Source: Gammaproteobacteria bacterium (GTDB lineage: Bacteria > Pseudomonadota > Gammaproteobacteria > Arenicellales > JAOTYS01). From it: 5,810 nt of DNA. This document shows positions 1 through 5,091 of the stretch, one piece after another; the stretch's first letter is position 1; each line of letters starts with the position of its first letter. The position numbers and the translations under genes are program-made. The DNA lies in NCBI GenBank assembly GCA_029861795.1, contig JAOTYS010000304.1, forward strand, positions 1 to 5,810. The letters run 5' to 3'. The notes beneath the pieces were generated by a model that was not told where the DNA came from, did not search any database, and saw only the letters and a list, made by a program, of their open reading frames with translations.

Positions 1-29
1 TCTTCTACGGTCTCTTCTACGGTCTCTTC
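1..29 (+). repeat. 12-bp in-frame tandem repeat at the left edge
   Basis: The unit tcttctacggtc occurs at 1-12 and 13-24 and begins again at 25-29. Because the unit is 12 bp, it repeats four codons (F-Y-G-L) without changing the frame of the downstream gene. The window starts inside the repeat, so the copy number may be higher. It lies exactly where the conserved N-terminal YG-x-L motif of GGCT-like proteins is expected, so the simplest reading is a duplication of that motif. Confidence 0.85.
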
Positions 30-401
30 ATGGACCGCGATGTTCTTAGAGAGAGTGGCGTAATTGCGCTACATCCGAGACGGGCTTATGTTGATGGCTA
101 TGCATTACGCATTGGTCGACGGGCGACCCTCATTCCGTCTCCCGAAGGTCGAGCGTACGGAATTGTTTTTGCGATGACACACAATGAACTTGACCAATTG
201 TACTCCGCTCCGGGCTTAGGGGAGTATCGACCGGAAGCCATGTTCGTTCGCCTACTTGAAGGCGACCCACTACGCGCGCTTTGTTACAACCTTCGCGATG
301 CGCCGCAGCCAGGCGAAGCCAACGAAGAGTACGCGGAACGACTTCGCGCGGCCCTCACCAAGCTTGGGTTTCCCTCGGAATACGTGGAGTCCGTGGAGTG
401 A
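3..401 (+). CDS. Gamma-glutamylcyclotransferase-like (GGCT/AIG2 fold) protein, 5' end cut by the window edge
   Basis: The frame is open from nucleotide 3, through the ATG at 30, to TGA at 399-401. The residues before that ATG read FYGLFYGLF, and this family begins with a strand carrying a YG[ST]L-type motif. The true start is therefore probably upstream of the window, and the ATG at 30 is likely internal. Counting from that Met, other family-like stretches are VDGYALRIGRRATLIP (21-36), a strand ending YGIVF (43-47), LDQLY (54-58), EYRPEA (65-70) and a C-terminal LGFPSEYV (112-119). GGCT-like enzymes release 5-oxoproline from gamma-glutamyl compounds and are cytosolic. The catalytic Glu normally found in an LDxxE context appears as Tyr here (LDQLY), so chemistry is uncertain. 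The duplicated FYGL is unusual. The gene converges on the sulfotransferase gene, with 83 bp between the stops. Family assignment is fairly secure; substrate is unknown. Confidence 0.8.
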   Translation, partial: FYGLFYGLFMDRDVLRESGVIALHPRRAYVDGYALRIGRRATLIPSPEGRAYGIVFAMTHNELDQLYSAPGLGEYRPEAMFVRLLEGDPLRALCYNLRDAPQPGEANEEYAERLRAALTKLGFPSEYVESVE

Positions 402-410
402 GGCTGGGGC

Positions 411-438
411 GAATCAATGGGGTCAGAGTCGATTGATT
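411..438. repeat. Palindromic repeat, copy 1 (hairpin with GGTCAGAGT loop)
   Basis: AATCAAT at 412-418 and ATTGATT at 432-438 form a perfect 7-bp inverted repeat around the loop GGGGTCAGAGTCG. A related hairpin at 2760-2783 shares the leading GAATCAA and the loop core GGTCAGAGT. The two copies lie outside the convergent and distal ends of the sulfotransferase/GNAT gene pair. GGGGTCAGAGTC-type sequences resemble short palindromic (REP-like) elements I have seen in proteobacterial intergenic DNA, but that link is from memory. There is no T-run, so it is not a convincing intrinsic terminator, although it sits between two convergent stops. Confidence 0.5.
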
Positions 439-484
439 TGTAAGCGGAGCCCCGACGTCATTGTCATCGGACCGGGTTAGTCCA

Positions 485-1399
485 TCAGGCGCGCATCCAG
501 CCGCTAAAGTCTCGTCCGATGAGCCGTGAGGACAAGGCCACGTCCTCCTCGAACGCCGCCGCCAGTTTTTTGCGGCATGTCGGTGAGAGAGGAGCCGGTG
601 GACTGCCAGTGCGATTGAGTCGGCGAAGGCGATCCACCGCGCCGTACACGCGCTTGGCATCGATGACGCTTGTCATTGCCCTGGCTGCCAGCCGCAGCGC
701 GGTAGGCGGTTCGTACAGAAGACGCTGCAGCAAAACACTTCGGCTGCGCTCACTGATATTGACGCGGGGGAACTGCGTCCGCTGATCGGGTTGCAGCGAG
801 AGAAAGGCGAGGAGCTCCTCGTAGACCCGTTTGGGTGCGGCTTGCAGATCGTCATGCACGATCACCCGTAGCTGCTCTTCGGGGACGTTCGACATGGCTC
901 TCTCGAGATGAACTCCGAGGCAACCGACCCAACGGTACTGCAGCTGTTTCGATTCGCCCACGTTGGGCGGCAGGTGTCTACCCTGCCGGCGCGCTTCCTG
1001 GAGCGACCAGGCTGCTTCAAAGTCCGGTTCGTTCTCAATGCACCGGACGAGGTTGTAGGCATGCAACGACCGCACTAGTTCAATCGGGTTCCGCACCAAA
1101 ACAATGATGCGAGCCTCGGCGTTGAACTTGATGATCTCGGAGAGCGCAATATCCGAGTGAAGATACCAGCCCGCGGTCTCGCCAACCGCCATATGGCATT
1201 CTCGCGCTCCCCTAAAGAGATCGAGATAATCCTCGAGGGCGGAGACGCGGTAGTCGAGATGCAAATCCGAGCAAAAATAATGCGGTTCGAGCGGCCCGGG
1301 GAGAAACACGCTCGGGTGCTCCGTCAAATAGCTCCGTAACGCCGAGGTACCGCACCTGGGCCCACCGATGATGAAGAAGTTCGGGACGATAGTGTGCAC
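485..1399 (-). CDS. PAPS-dependent sulfotransferase family protein
   Basis: This 304-residue protein has the two signatures of cytosolic/Golgi-type sulfotransferases. The 5'-phosphosulfate loop is near the N-terminus (FIIGGPRCGTSALRSYL, residues 9-25). The 3'-phosphate site (RIIVLVRNPIELVRSLHAYN, 97-116) has R103 and S111 at the usual positions. LEPHYF (37-42) corresponds to the common KEPHYF element with its Lys replaced by Leu. VIVHDDLQ (179-186) matches the family's downstream strand and E/D-D-L turn. Length is normal for bacterial members, which move sulfate from PAPS to hydroxyl or amino groups of glycans, lipids or small molecules; the acceptor cannot be read here. Translation begins at a GTG (1397-1399); an in-frame stop 24-26 bases upstream leaves no better start, and there is no strong Shine-Dalgarno. 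No signal peptide is seen. It diverges from the GNAT gene across 122 bp, suggesting co-regulation. Confidence 0.9.
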   Translation of the reverse strand: MHTIVPNFFIIGGPRCGTSALRSYLTEHPSVFLPGPLEPHYFCSDLHLDYRVSALEDYLDLFRGARECHMAVGETAGWYLHSDIALSEIIKFNAEARIIVLVRNPIELVRSLHAYNLVRCIENEPDFEAAWSLQEARRQGRHLPPNVGESKQLQYRWVGCLGVHLERAMSNVPEEQLRVIVHDDLQAAPKRVYEELLAFLSLQPDQRTQFPRVNISERSRSVLLQRLLYEPPTALRLAARAMTSVIDAKRVYGAVDRLRRLNRTGSPPAPLSPTCRKKLAAAFEEDVALSSRLIGRDFSGWMRA

Positions 1400-1415
1400 T
1401 TTTAAGCCGGTGTCG

Positions 1416-1482
1416 GGGTCGGTCTATGGTAGGAATGCCTTCCAGCTCGCCTCTTCTACAACAAGTAACAGGAGACCGACCC
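1416..1482. promoter_or_regulatory. 10-bp inverted repeat in the divergent intergenic region (candidate paired operator)
   Basis: GGGTCGGTCT at 1416-1425 is the exact reverse complement of AGACCGACCC at 1473-1482, with 47 nt between the arms. Read toward each gene, the same word AGACCGACCC therefore faces outward: once directly against the TATAAT box of the acetyltransferase gene, and once starting 17 nt before the GTG of the sulfotransferase gene. This geometry fits a shared regulator binding site at a divergent promoter. It could also be two ends of a small palindromic element, since GGGGTCGGTC recurs at 3378-3387. No regulator gene is in the window. Confidence 0.5.
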
Positions 1483-1488
1483 TATAAT
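1483..1488 (+). promoter_or_regulatory. Candidate -10 box for the GNAT gene
   Basis: TATAAT is a perfect sigma-70 -10 hexamer in otherwise GC-rich DNA, placed 33 nt before the ATG at 1522. Transcription would start near 1494-1496, giving a short leader of about 27 nt. At 16-18 bp spacing the -35 position holds only poor matches (such as aacaag at 1460-1465), so an activator may be needed or the match may be chance. The adjacent inverted-repeat arm at 1473-1482 would lie between -35 and -10. Confidence 0.45.
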
Positions 1489-1521
1489 CGTCGCACGGGT
1501 CATCGTTAGAATAGCACCATC

Positions 1522-2688
1522 ATGTACGAAGCACTCCCCGAGGTCACCCTGAAGGACGGAACAAAGGTCGAAGCCGGCGTGGTGGTTGCGCCGGATCTCG
1601 AGTGGTCCGACCGGCTCGAGGCGTTTCTGGCACACCACGATGATATCTGGAACTGGCAGAACCGAGAACTGCTGCGCTGCGACGTGGGTGTCGATGTCTA
1701 CTTCTACGTGTTACACCGAGGCGGCCAGCCGGTGTCGATCATGATGAGCGCGGAGCGCCACGGCGTCGGCATCCGCGGCCACGTGTGGACCCCGCCTGCG
1801 GAACGACGCAACGGCGCGTGCTCGAGACTCCAAGCGCTGCAGATGGAGCACTTTCGTTCGCGAGGGGGTCGTTCACTGGCGGCCTACACCGACTACAACT
1901 CCGTCGCCTTTCACCTCTATCGCAAGTTCGGCTTCAACGAAGTCGAACCTGTCGGTGGACATATGCAGTACCTCTCACTCCCCGCCGACGAGTTCGAACA
2001 CGAGTACTTCGTCAGGAGCGAGACCACGATCGAGCCGCTGGGTTGGCGTCACTGGCCCACCGCCCCACCTCTGTTCATGGGAGATTTTCCGGGACGCGTA
2101 CGTTGCGCGCCCCTTGGGCTGGTGGGCCGACAGTCGACTGAGCACCCGCTCCTGACAGAAATCCACAACGCCCAATGTGGCGACAACACTAAGCACCCAC
2201 GCGTCATGGTGCTCCGTAACCAGACGACTGAAGCGATCGTGGGGCTGGCGGCATGGGGTTGGTTTCCGCGTCACCGCAGCTCCTGTCTGCTCGACGTCTA
2301 CTGTCATTCCAACTATTGGGACGAGGCGGAGAACCTTTTGGCATCCCTGCCGCTTCCGAAAGCCGAGCGATATCTTTGTTACGCCGACTCGAGCTGCGAG
2401 CAGAAGGAGAGTTGTCTGCTCGCCCACGGGTTTCGCCGGTCGGCCCGTTGGCGCAAGTTTCCCGTGGACCTCTGTCGCGCCCCACTCGCCCGTCTACCCC
2501 GCTCCGCGATCGACGGACAAATCGCCACGACCTGCTGGACCTTGGCGCATGTTGTTGATGTTCCCGTTTCGAAGTGCTGGCAGGGCCTTGTCGGCGCGAG
2601 CCGAGCCAGCGCGCGCATCCCGGCGAAGTGGCCGAGATTTCCTTTAACGCACAGCCTCTATGTGAATTTAACTCTCTACGAGAACTAA
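1522..2688 (+). CDS. GNAT-family N-acetyltransferase, probably two tandem GNAT-like domains
   Basis: The protein has 388 residues, about twice a single GNAT domain. The N-terminal half shows strand FYVLHRGGQPVSIMMS (61-76), then GHVWTPPAERRNGACSRLQ (87-104), the acetyl-CoA pyrophosphate-binding loop of motif A (R-x-x-G-A after the strand). AAYTDYNSVAFHLYRKFGF (120-138) is a typical motif B, where an N-S-x-A-x-x-x-Y-x-x-x-G-F pattern positions CoA. The C-terminal half repeats the topology weakly: VMVLRNQTTEAIVGLAAWGW (228-247), LLDVYCHSNYWDEAENLLASL (256-276) and a final CLLAHGFRRS-type helix/turn (298-307), with no recognisable pyrophosphate loop. Family knowledge predicts acetyl or other acyl transfer to an amine; the substrate is unknown. 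The last ~70 residues match nothing I recognise. No Shine-Dalgarno precedes the ATG; the start is supported by the -10 box 33 nt upstream and an absence of better candidates. The divergent sulfotransferase suggests a shared modification pathway (inference). Confidence 0.82.
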   Translation: MYEALPEVTLKDGTKVEAGVVVAPDLEWSDRLEAFLAHHDDIWNWQNRELLRCDVGVDVYFYVLHRGGQPVSIMMSAERHGVGIRGHVWTPPAERRNGACSRLQALQMEHFRSRGGRSLAAYTDYNSVAFHLYRKFGFNEVEPVGGHMQYLSLPADEFEHEYFVRSETTIEPLGWRHWPTAPPLFMGDFPGRVRCAPLGLVGRQSTEHPLLTEIHNAQCGDNTKHPRVMVLRNQTTEAIVGLAAWGWFPRHRSSCLLDVYCHSNYWDEAENLLASLPLPKAERYLCYADSSCEQKESCLLAHGFRRSARWRKFPVDLCRAPLARLPRSAIDGQIATTCWTLAHVVDVPVSKCWQGLVGASRASARIPAKWPRFPLTHSLYVNLTLYEN

Positions 2689-2952
2689 GCGAGGCGCATG
2701 CCCTAATTACCGAGGTTGTCCGAAAAAAGCTGAGGGCTTCCACCGAAAATAAATAACGAGAATCAAGCGGTCAGAGTGCTTGAACTGCACTTTCCCATAT
2801 GAACGCGTAAATGCCGTGCGAGTTATCGAAACACTTGAACACGAAAAAGCGCGGGTCAAATGCAACAAGACCTCGAGAGAGCGAATGTTCAAAAATCAAG
2901 GGGCTTTTTCCATTAATACGCGGCCTAACCACTGTTACGTTTCACAGTTGTA
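2689..2952. other. Gene-poor spacer between the GNAT gene and the cassette-like block
   Basis: I find no convincing gene here on either strand. It contains the second palindromic repeat (2760-2783) and a GCCTAAC word at 2923-2929, which matches the inverse integron core RYYYAAC. A GTT-containing word (GTTACGT, 2934-2940) lies 19 nt before the next gene but fits GTTRRRY at only six of seven positions. Base composition falls from GC-rich to mixed across this stretch, so it may be the junction between older chromosome and acquired DNA. Confidence 0.5.
2760..2783. repeat. Palindromic repeat, copy 2 (hairpin with GGTCAGAGT loop)
   Basis: TCAAGC at 2763-2768 and GCTTGA at 2778-2783 form a perfect 6-bp stem enclosing exactly GGTCAGAGT (2769-2777). 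The preceding GAATCAA (2760-2766) matches 411-417 of copy 1. The loop word is kept while the stem bases differ in a compensatory way (AATCAAT/ATTGATT against TCAAGC/GCTTGA), which favours a structured element over chance similarity. Confidence 0.45.
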
Positions 2953-3354
2953 ATGGAGGAAACACCTTTATACAAATGCTGGTGCAAGGCATCACAACGG
3001 GAAGATAAAGAACCGAGATACTCGCACAACTGGGTTGTGGCGAGACGCGGGTGGTTCAGGATCTACACGGACAGGGTTGCTTGCGGTAGTTGGACCATTC
3101 CCTACTCAACGGTAACGGAAGCAATACTGTACAAGACAGCCCAATGGTTCCTACCAGGAAGAGTCCTTTACCTTGTAACTGAGAACGGTAGTTACCAATT
3201 TGGATTTAACCCATGGGTATCCCCGCAGGATTATCTGAATCTTGATATGGAGGAGAAGGAGATGCGCATTAGGTACTCTCCTTTCAGCGTATCGTTAAGA
3301 ATCCTGTTATTGGTCTATGTCGTGTATACGCTCTGGCGATATTTTGTGAAGTGA
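2953..3354 (+). CDS. Small PH-like domain protein with C-terminal membrane anchor (hypothetical)
   Basis: A 133-residue protein of unknown function. Residues 22-90 are strand-rich with many aromatics: RYSHNWVVARRGWFRIY (22-38), VACGSWTIPYSTVTEAILY (42-60), VLYLVTENGSYQFGFNPWV (71-89). This pattern, a 'native' strand pair followed by IPYSxVxEA and ending in YQFGFNPW, resembles bacterial PH-like (YdbT/YvbH-type) small proteins. Residues 112-130 form one hydrophobic helix, probably a membrane anchor, ending in a short basic tail. An in-frame TAA at 2926-2928 and no intervening ATG/GTG/TTG support ATG 2953. No Shine-Dalgarno is visible upstream. It is the first of five short same-strand genes and starts 24 nt after a GCCTAAC core-like word. 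Function cannot be assigned; the PH-like fold is an inference from pattern. Confidence 0.72.
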   Translation: MEETPLYKCWCKASQREDKEPRYSHNWVVARRGWFRIYTDRVACGSWTIPYSTVTEAILYKTAQWFLPGRVLYLVTENGSYQFGFNPWVSPQDYLNLDMEEKEMRIRYSPFSVSLRILLLVYVVYTLWRYFVK

Positions 3355-3377
3355 AACATCGCACGGTGGGCGAAAAA

Positions 3378-3404
3378 GGGGTCGGTCAAGATTATTTTGG
3401 CCGG
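3378..3404. repeat. Hairpin containing a third GGGGTCGGTC word
   Basis: TCGGTCAA at 3382-3389 pairs with TTGGCCGG at 3397-3404 (eight pairs, two of them G-U in RNA), around the 7-nt loop GATTATT. The hairpin opens with GGGGTCGGTC (3378-3387), identical to 1415-1424 in the divergent promoter. It lies 24 nt after the stop of the PH-like gene. It may be a short palindromic repeat or a weak transcript-end hairpin; only TATTT follows, so it is not a good intrinsic terminator. Confidence 0.4.
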
Positions 3405-3555
3405 AAGTATTTGACATGGTGGCCTCCTTGCCCATCTGCATCCCGTTTTAGGCTCCCTAACATTAGATTAAGCTATTGCTTATTGTGTCCACCTATACAA
3501 ACAATCCGGCTTCCTGCCGAGTAAAGATGAGAATTTAGAATGTGAGTAGCCTCGG

Positions 3556-3807
3556 GTGACCAAAGCCGCACGATTACGGAGTCGGGGATATTGGTCCATA
3601 CTGATCGGCGTAATTGGACTGCTCGGGTGCCTCATCGGCATTTTGCAGCTTCTTATATATGGCGGGGTGTCAATTCGGCCGGGCCATGAGACCGTCAGCG
3701 GAACTACTGCCGTACAGATGCTTTTTATACTTGGTTTCGTTGGTGTAGCTTTTGCCGGATTCGGAGCACTTCTGGTGTATCGAGCACGTCGCACGGCACG
3801 GAGTTAG
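3556..3807 (+). CDS. Small two-TM membrane protein (hypothetical)
   Basis: An 83-residue protein that I do not recognise. A basic N-terminus (KAARLRSR, residues 3-10) precedes TM1 (about 12-36), a polar loop (about 37-52, including RPGHETVSG) and TM2 (about 53-76), ending in a basic tail RARRTARS. By the positive-inside rule both ends would be cytoplasmic and the loop periplasmic. Translation would begin at GTG 3556-3558, because an in-frame TAG at 3547-3549 leaves no alternative; no clear Shine-Dalgarno is present, which lowers confidence. Hydrophobic stretches of TM length separated by a polar loop would be unlikely in a random frame. The stop codon TAG (3805-3807) lies inside GTTAGGCA, the left arm of a perfect inverted repeat. 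The 198-bp spacer before it contains no other gene that I can support. Confidence 0.6.
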   Translation: MTKAARLRSRGYWSILIGVIGLLGCLIGILQLLIYGGVSIRPGHETVSGTTAVQMLFILGFVGVAFAGFGALLVYRARRTARS

Positions 3808-3861
3808 GCAAATGGAACGGCTGCCTAACGCCGCGCCGGCCGCTCGACTCTGTCGTTAAGT
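3803..3861 (+). repeat. attC-like recombination site with inverted GTTAGGC/GCCTAAC cores
   Basis: GTTAGGCA (3803-3810) and TGCCTAAC (3822-3829) are perfect 8-bp inverted arms separated by 11 nt. A further core, GTTAAGT (3855-3861), follows. GCCTAAC fits RYYYAAC and both GTTAGGC and GTTAAGT fit GTTRRRY, the integron inverse and direct core consensus; GCCTAAC and GTTAAGT pair at five of seven positions. Between them is a GC-rich stretch. The GCCTAAC-to-GTTAAGT span (39 bp) is shorter than the usual 57 bp or more, so if this is attC it is atypical or truncated. The LysE gene starts two bases after the last core. Confidence 0.42.
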
Positions 3862-3863
3862 CT

Positions 3864-4490
3864 ATGCAAAGTAGTATGACATTTAGCAGTATAGCTGCAT
3901 TGTTCGGAGCTATGGTCGTTCTGGCTTTTATTCCCAGTGTTAGTGTTCTTACGGTATCAGCAAGATCGGCTGCTTCTGGATTTATTCATGGTGTTTTCAC
4001 AACCGTGGGGATAGTGGTTGGCGACATTATTTTCATACTAATAGCAATTTTCGGTTTATCGGTTCTTGCCGAAACGATGGGCGGTCTGTTTGTCCTAGTC
4101 AAATACCTTGGTGGCGCTTATCTTATATGGCTGGGAATAGCGCTATGGAGGTCAAAATCAAAGGCCGTGGAGGCTGAAGGGATTAAAGAATCTTCTTTGC
4201 TATCCAGTTTCGTTACTGGGCTGTTTATTACGTTAGGTGATCAAAAGGCAATCTTGTTTTATTTGGGTTTTTTTCCTGCTTTCATTGATTTGTCTACAAT
4301 ATCTTATTTTGACACAAGCATCATTATAGTAATCGCTATAGTCGCTGTAGGCGGTGTGAAACTTTGTTATGCATTCATGGCAGATAGAGCTAGTTTGCTT
4401 ATTAGTTCTAAAGCATATCAAGGAATAAACATTACCGCTGGTAGTGTGATGATTGGTGTTGGTGTATTTTTAATAACTAAGGCTCAATAA
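3864..4490 (+). CDS. LysE/RhtB-family amino-acid exporter
   Basis: A 208-residue integral membrane protein, the usual length for LysE/RhtB (about 200-215). It has roughly six hydrophobic segments: about 8-30, 40-66, 73-95, 113-140, 150-171 and 190-206. Family features include the GxxxGxxxxxGxxxGD-like helix (IHGVFTTVGIVVGD, 41-54), YLGGAYLIWLGIALWRS (81-97) closing TM3 into a charged loop (98-110), and SFVTGLFITLGDQKAILFYLGFFPAF (115-140), equivalent to GLLTNLLNPKAxLFFLxFxPQF. Two motifs deviate: the N-terminal PGP is PSV (24-26), and the NPK before TM4 is DQK (126-128). Members export amino acids such as Lys, Thr, Leu or homoserine using the proton gradient; the substrate cannot be inferred. 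ATG 3864 is two bases after a GTTAAGT core and has no Shine-Dalgarno; ATG 3876 is an alternative. The gene is distinctly AT-rich compared with the window's left half, fitting transfer. Confidence 0.88.
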   Translation: MQSSMTFSSIAALFGAMVVLAFIPSVSVLTVSARSAASGFIHGVFTTVGIVVGDIIFILIAIFGLSVLAETMGGLFVLVKYLGGAYLIWLGIALWRSKSKAVEAEGIKESSLLSSFVTGLFITLGDQKAILFYLGFFPAFIDLSTISYFDTSIIIVIAIVAVGGVKLCYAFMADRASLLISSKAYQGINITAGSVMIGVGVFLITKAQ

Positions 4491-4505
4491 TGCCTCCCCG
4501 CAGAG

Positions 4506-4549
4506 GTTGTCGCCGTCGCGCCGACTCCGCTAAAGGCTGGCGTTACAAC
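4506..4549 (+). repeat. Imperfect inverted repeat with a GTT core bulge (attC-like)
   Basis: GTTGTCGCC (4506-4514) pairs with GGCG-tt-ACAAC (4539-4549), a 9-bp stem whose only interruption is the two T residues of the GTT core (4542-4544) in GGCGTTACAAC. The loop is GC-rich with a gactccgctaaaggct tail that resembles the right half of attC sites (gctYaactcnnGCGTT). The core word GTTACAA does not fit GTTRRRY at the last positions, so any recombination function is doubtful. It lies between the LysE stop and the next gene. Confidence 0.38.
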
Positions 4550-4553
4550 TTTC

Positions 4554-4558
4554 GGGAG
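4554..4558 (+). promoter_or_regulatory. Ribosome binding site for the DUF4375-like gene
   Basis: GGGAG ends five nucleotides before ATG 4564 and is the clearest Shine-Dalgarno in the right half of the window. It fixes the start of the gene; most neighbouring genes lack one. Confidence 0.6.
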
Positions 4559-4563
4559 TACAT

Positions 4564-4998
4564 ATGGAGATCTCAACGAAGGAAAACGAAAAACTAGTTT
4601 CAACTGTGTATGAAAGTGCAATGAAAGCATTACATGGGGGTAGAGAAATTACCGAACAGGAAAACTTCGTATTTCAAGTTGAGCTGTTATCTCAAGAAGT
4701 GAATAGTGGAGCCTCCTTCGAACAGTACTTTCGTTGGGTAGGAAAAGCCGAAGTTGACGAAATTCTTGGACACATTCAACGACTTGATGCGCCACAGTTA
4801 TATTCAATTGTTGAGGAAGCCATTCGAGTGGCCTTTCCAAACGGTGTTTCCGACGATGAAGATGGATATGAAAGATGTACAGACTGGAACGAGGCTCAAG
4901 AGGAGCGATTACAAGAGCTATTTGAGAAATTCGAACAATACAATGGAGTGATAGGTAATAAACTAGGTCAGTTCATTGGGACAAATGAACTTGTATGA
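4564..4998 (+). CDS. DUF4375 / DMP19-type small acidic protein
   Basis: A 144-residue soluble, Glu-rich, probably helical protein. The recognisable core is EVNSGASFEQYF (residues 45-56), the E-V-N-x-G-x-x-x-Q-Y-F signature of the DUF4375 (DMP19) family, followed by a helix and an L-D-A-P-Q turn (74-78; usually I/L-G-A) and a helix containing AIRVAFPN (86-93). The rest is an acidic helix, residues 96-124, and a C-terminal tail. DMP19 in Neisseria is a DNA mimic that binds a regulator, but most DUF4375 proteins are uncharacterised and function should not be transferred. The many acidic residues are compatible with either. No signal peptide or TM segment is seen. It has its own Shine-Dalgarno (4554-4558). 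Low GC and A-rich codons match the LysE gene but not the flanking spacers. Confidence 0.75.
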   Translation: MEISTKENEKLVSTVYESAMKALHGGREITEQENFVFQVELLSQEVNSGASFEQYFRWVGKAEVDEILGHIQRLDAPQLYSIVEEAIRVAFPNGVSDDEDGYERCTDWNEAQEERLQELFEKFEQYNGVIGNKLGQFIGTNELV

Positions 4999-5002
4999 AA
5001 AA

Positions 5003-5081
5003 TGCTCCGTACAAGTTAATCGACCTGCCGTCTGGCGGCGCCGGACCCCGTATCTCGTGCCGGTTATCGTAGACGTTAGGT
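5003..5081 (+). repeat. attC-like spacer ending in GTTAGGT
   Basis: The GC-rich spacer after the DUF4375-like gene ends in GTTAGGT (5075-5081), a full match to the direct core GTTRRRY, 10 nt before the next ATG. A near-palindrome lies at its centre (5030-5046: GTC-x-GGCG-G-CGCC-x-GAC type). The expected left core is degenerate: GCTCCGTAC (5003-5011) matches the reverse complement of the right end (GCACCTAAC) at six of nine positions. The 79-bp length is in the normal attC range. The word CGTAGACGTT (5068-5077) recurs at 5490-5499. Confidence 0.42.
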
Positions 5082-5091
5082 GCACTGGCTG

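Noticed and set aside
402..484. Intrinsic bidirectional terminator between the convergent genes
   Set aside because: The only clear stem (412-438) is 7 bp and AT-rich and no T-tract follows on either strand.
1975..2427. 150-residue - strand frame opposite the GNAT gene
   Set aside because: Antisense shadow of a well supported gene; no domain pattern or ribosome binding site.
2204..2743. Long - strand frame (179 residues) opposite the GNAT gene
   Set aside because: Ser/Arg-rich low-information sequence typical of an antisense frame in GC-rich coding DNA; no motif and no start signal.
2574..2756. A 60-residue + frame whose end (LRELSEAHALITEVVRKKL...) looks helical and protein-like, overlapping the 3' end of the GNAT gene
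   Set aside because: It overlaps a better supported gene in another frame, has no Shine-Dalgarno, and I recognise no family. A frameshift moving the GNAT C-terminus into this frame cannot be excluded, but nothing in the family pattern demands it.
2811..3008. 65-residue + frame overlapping the start of the PH-like gene
   Set aside because: No recognisable features, no Shine-Dalgarno, and it conflicts with the PH-like protein, whose pattern is clearly protein-like.
3411..3439. TTGACA (3411-3416) as a -35 box for the two-TM gene
   Set aside because: At 16-18 bp spacing the -10 position holds only weak matches such as catctg, and the gene starts about 120 nt further on; a single hexamer is not enough.
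3446..3461. GTTTTAGG-CTC-CCTAAC as an attC core pair
   Set aside because: The complementary arms are separated by only three bases and CCCTAAC lacks the purine at position one of RYYYAAC; no GTTRRRY follows before the next gene.
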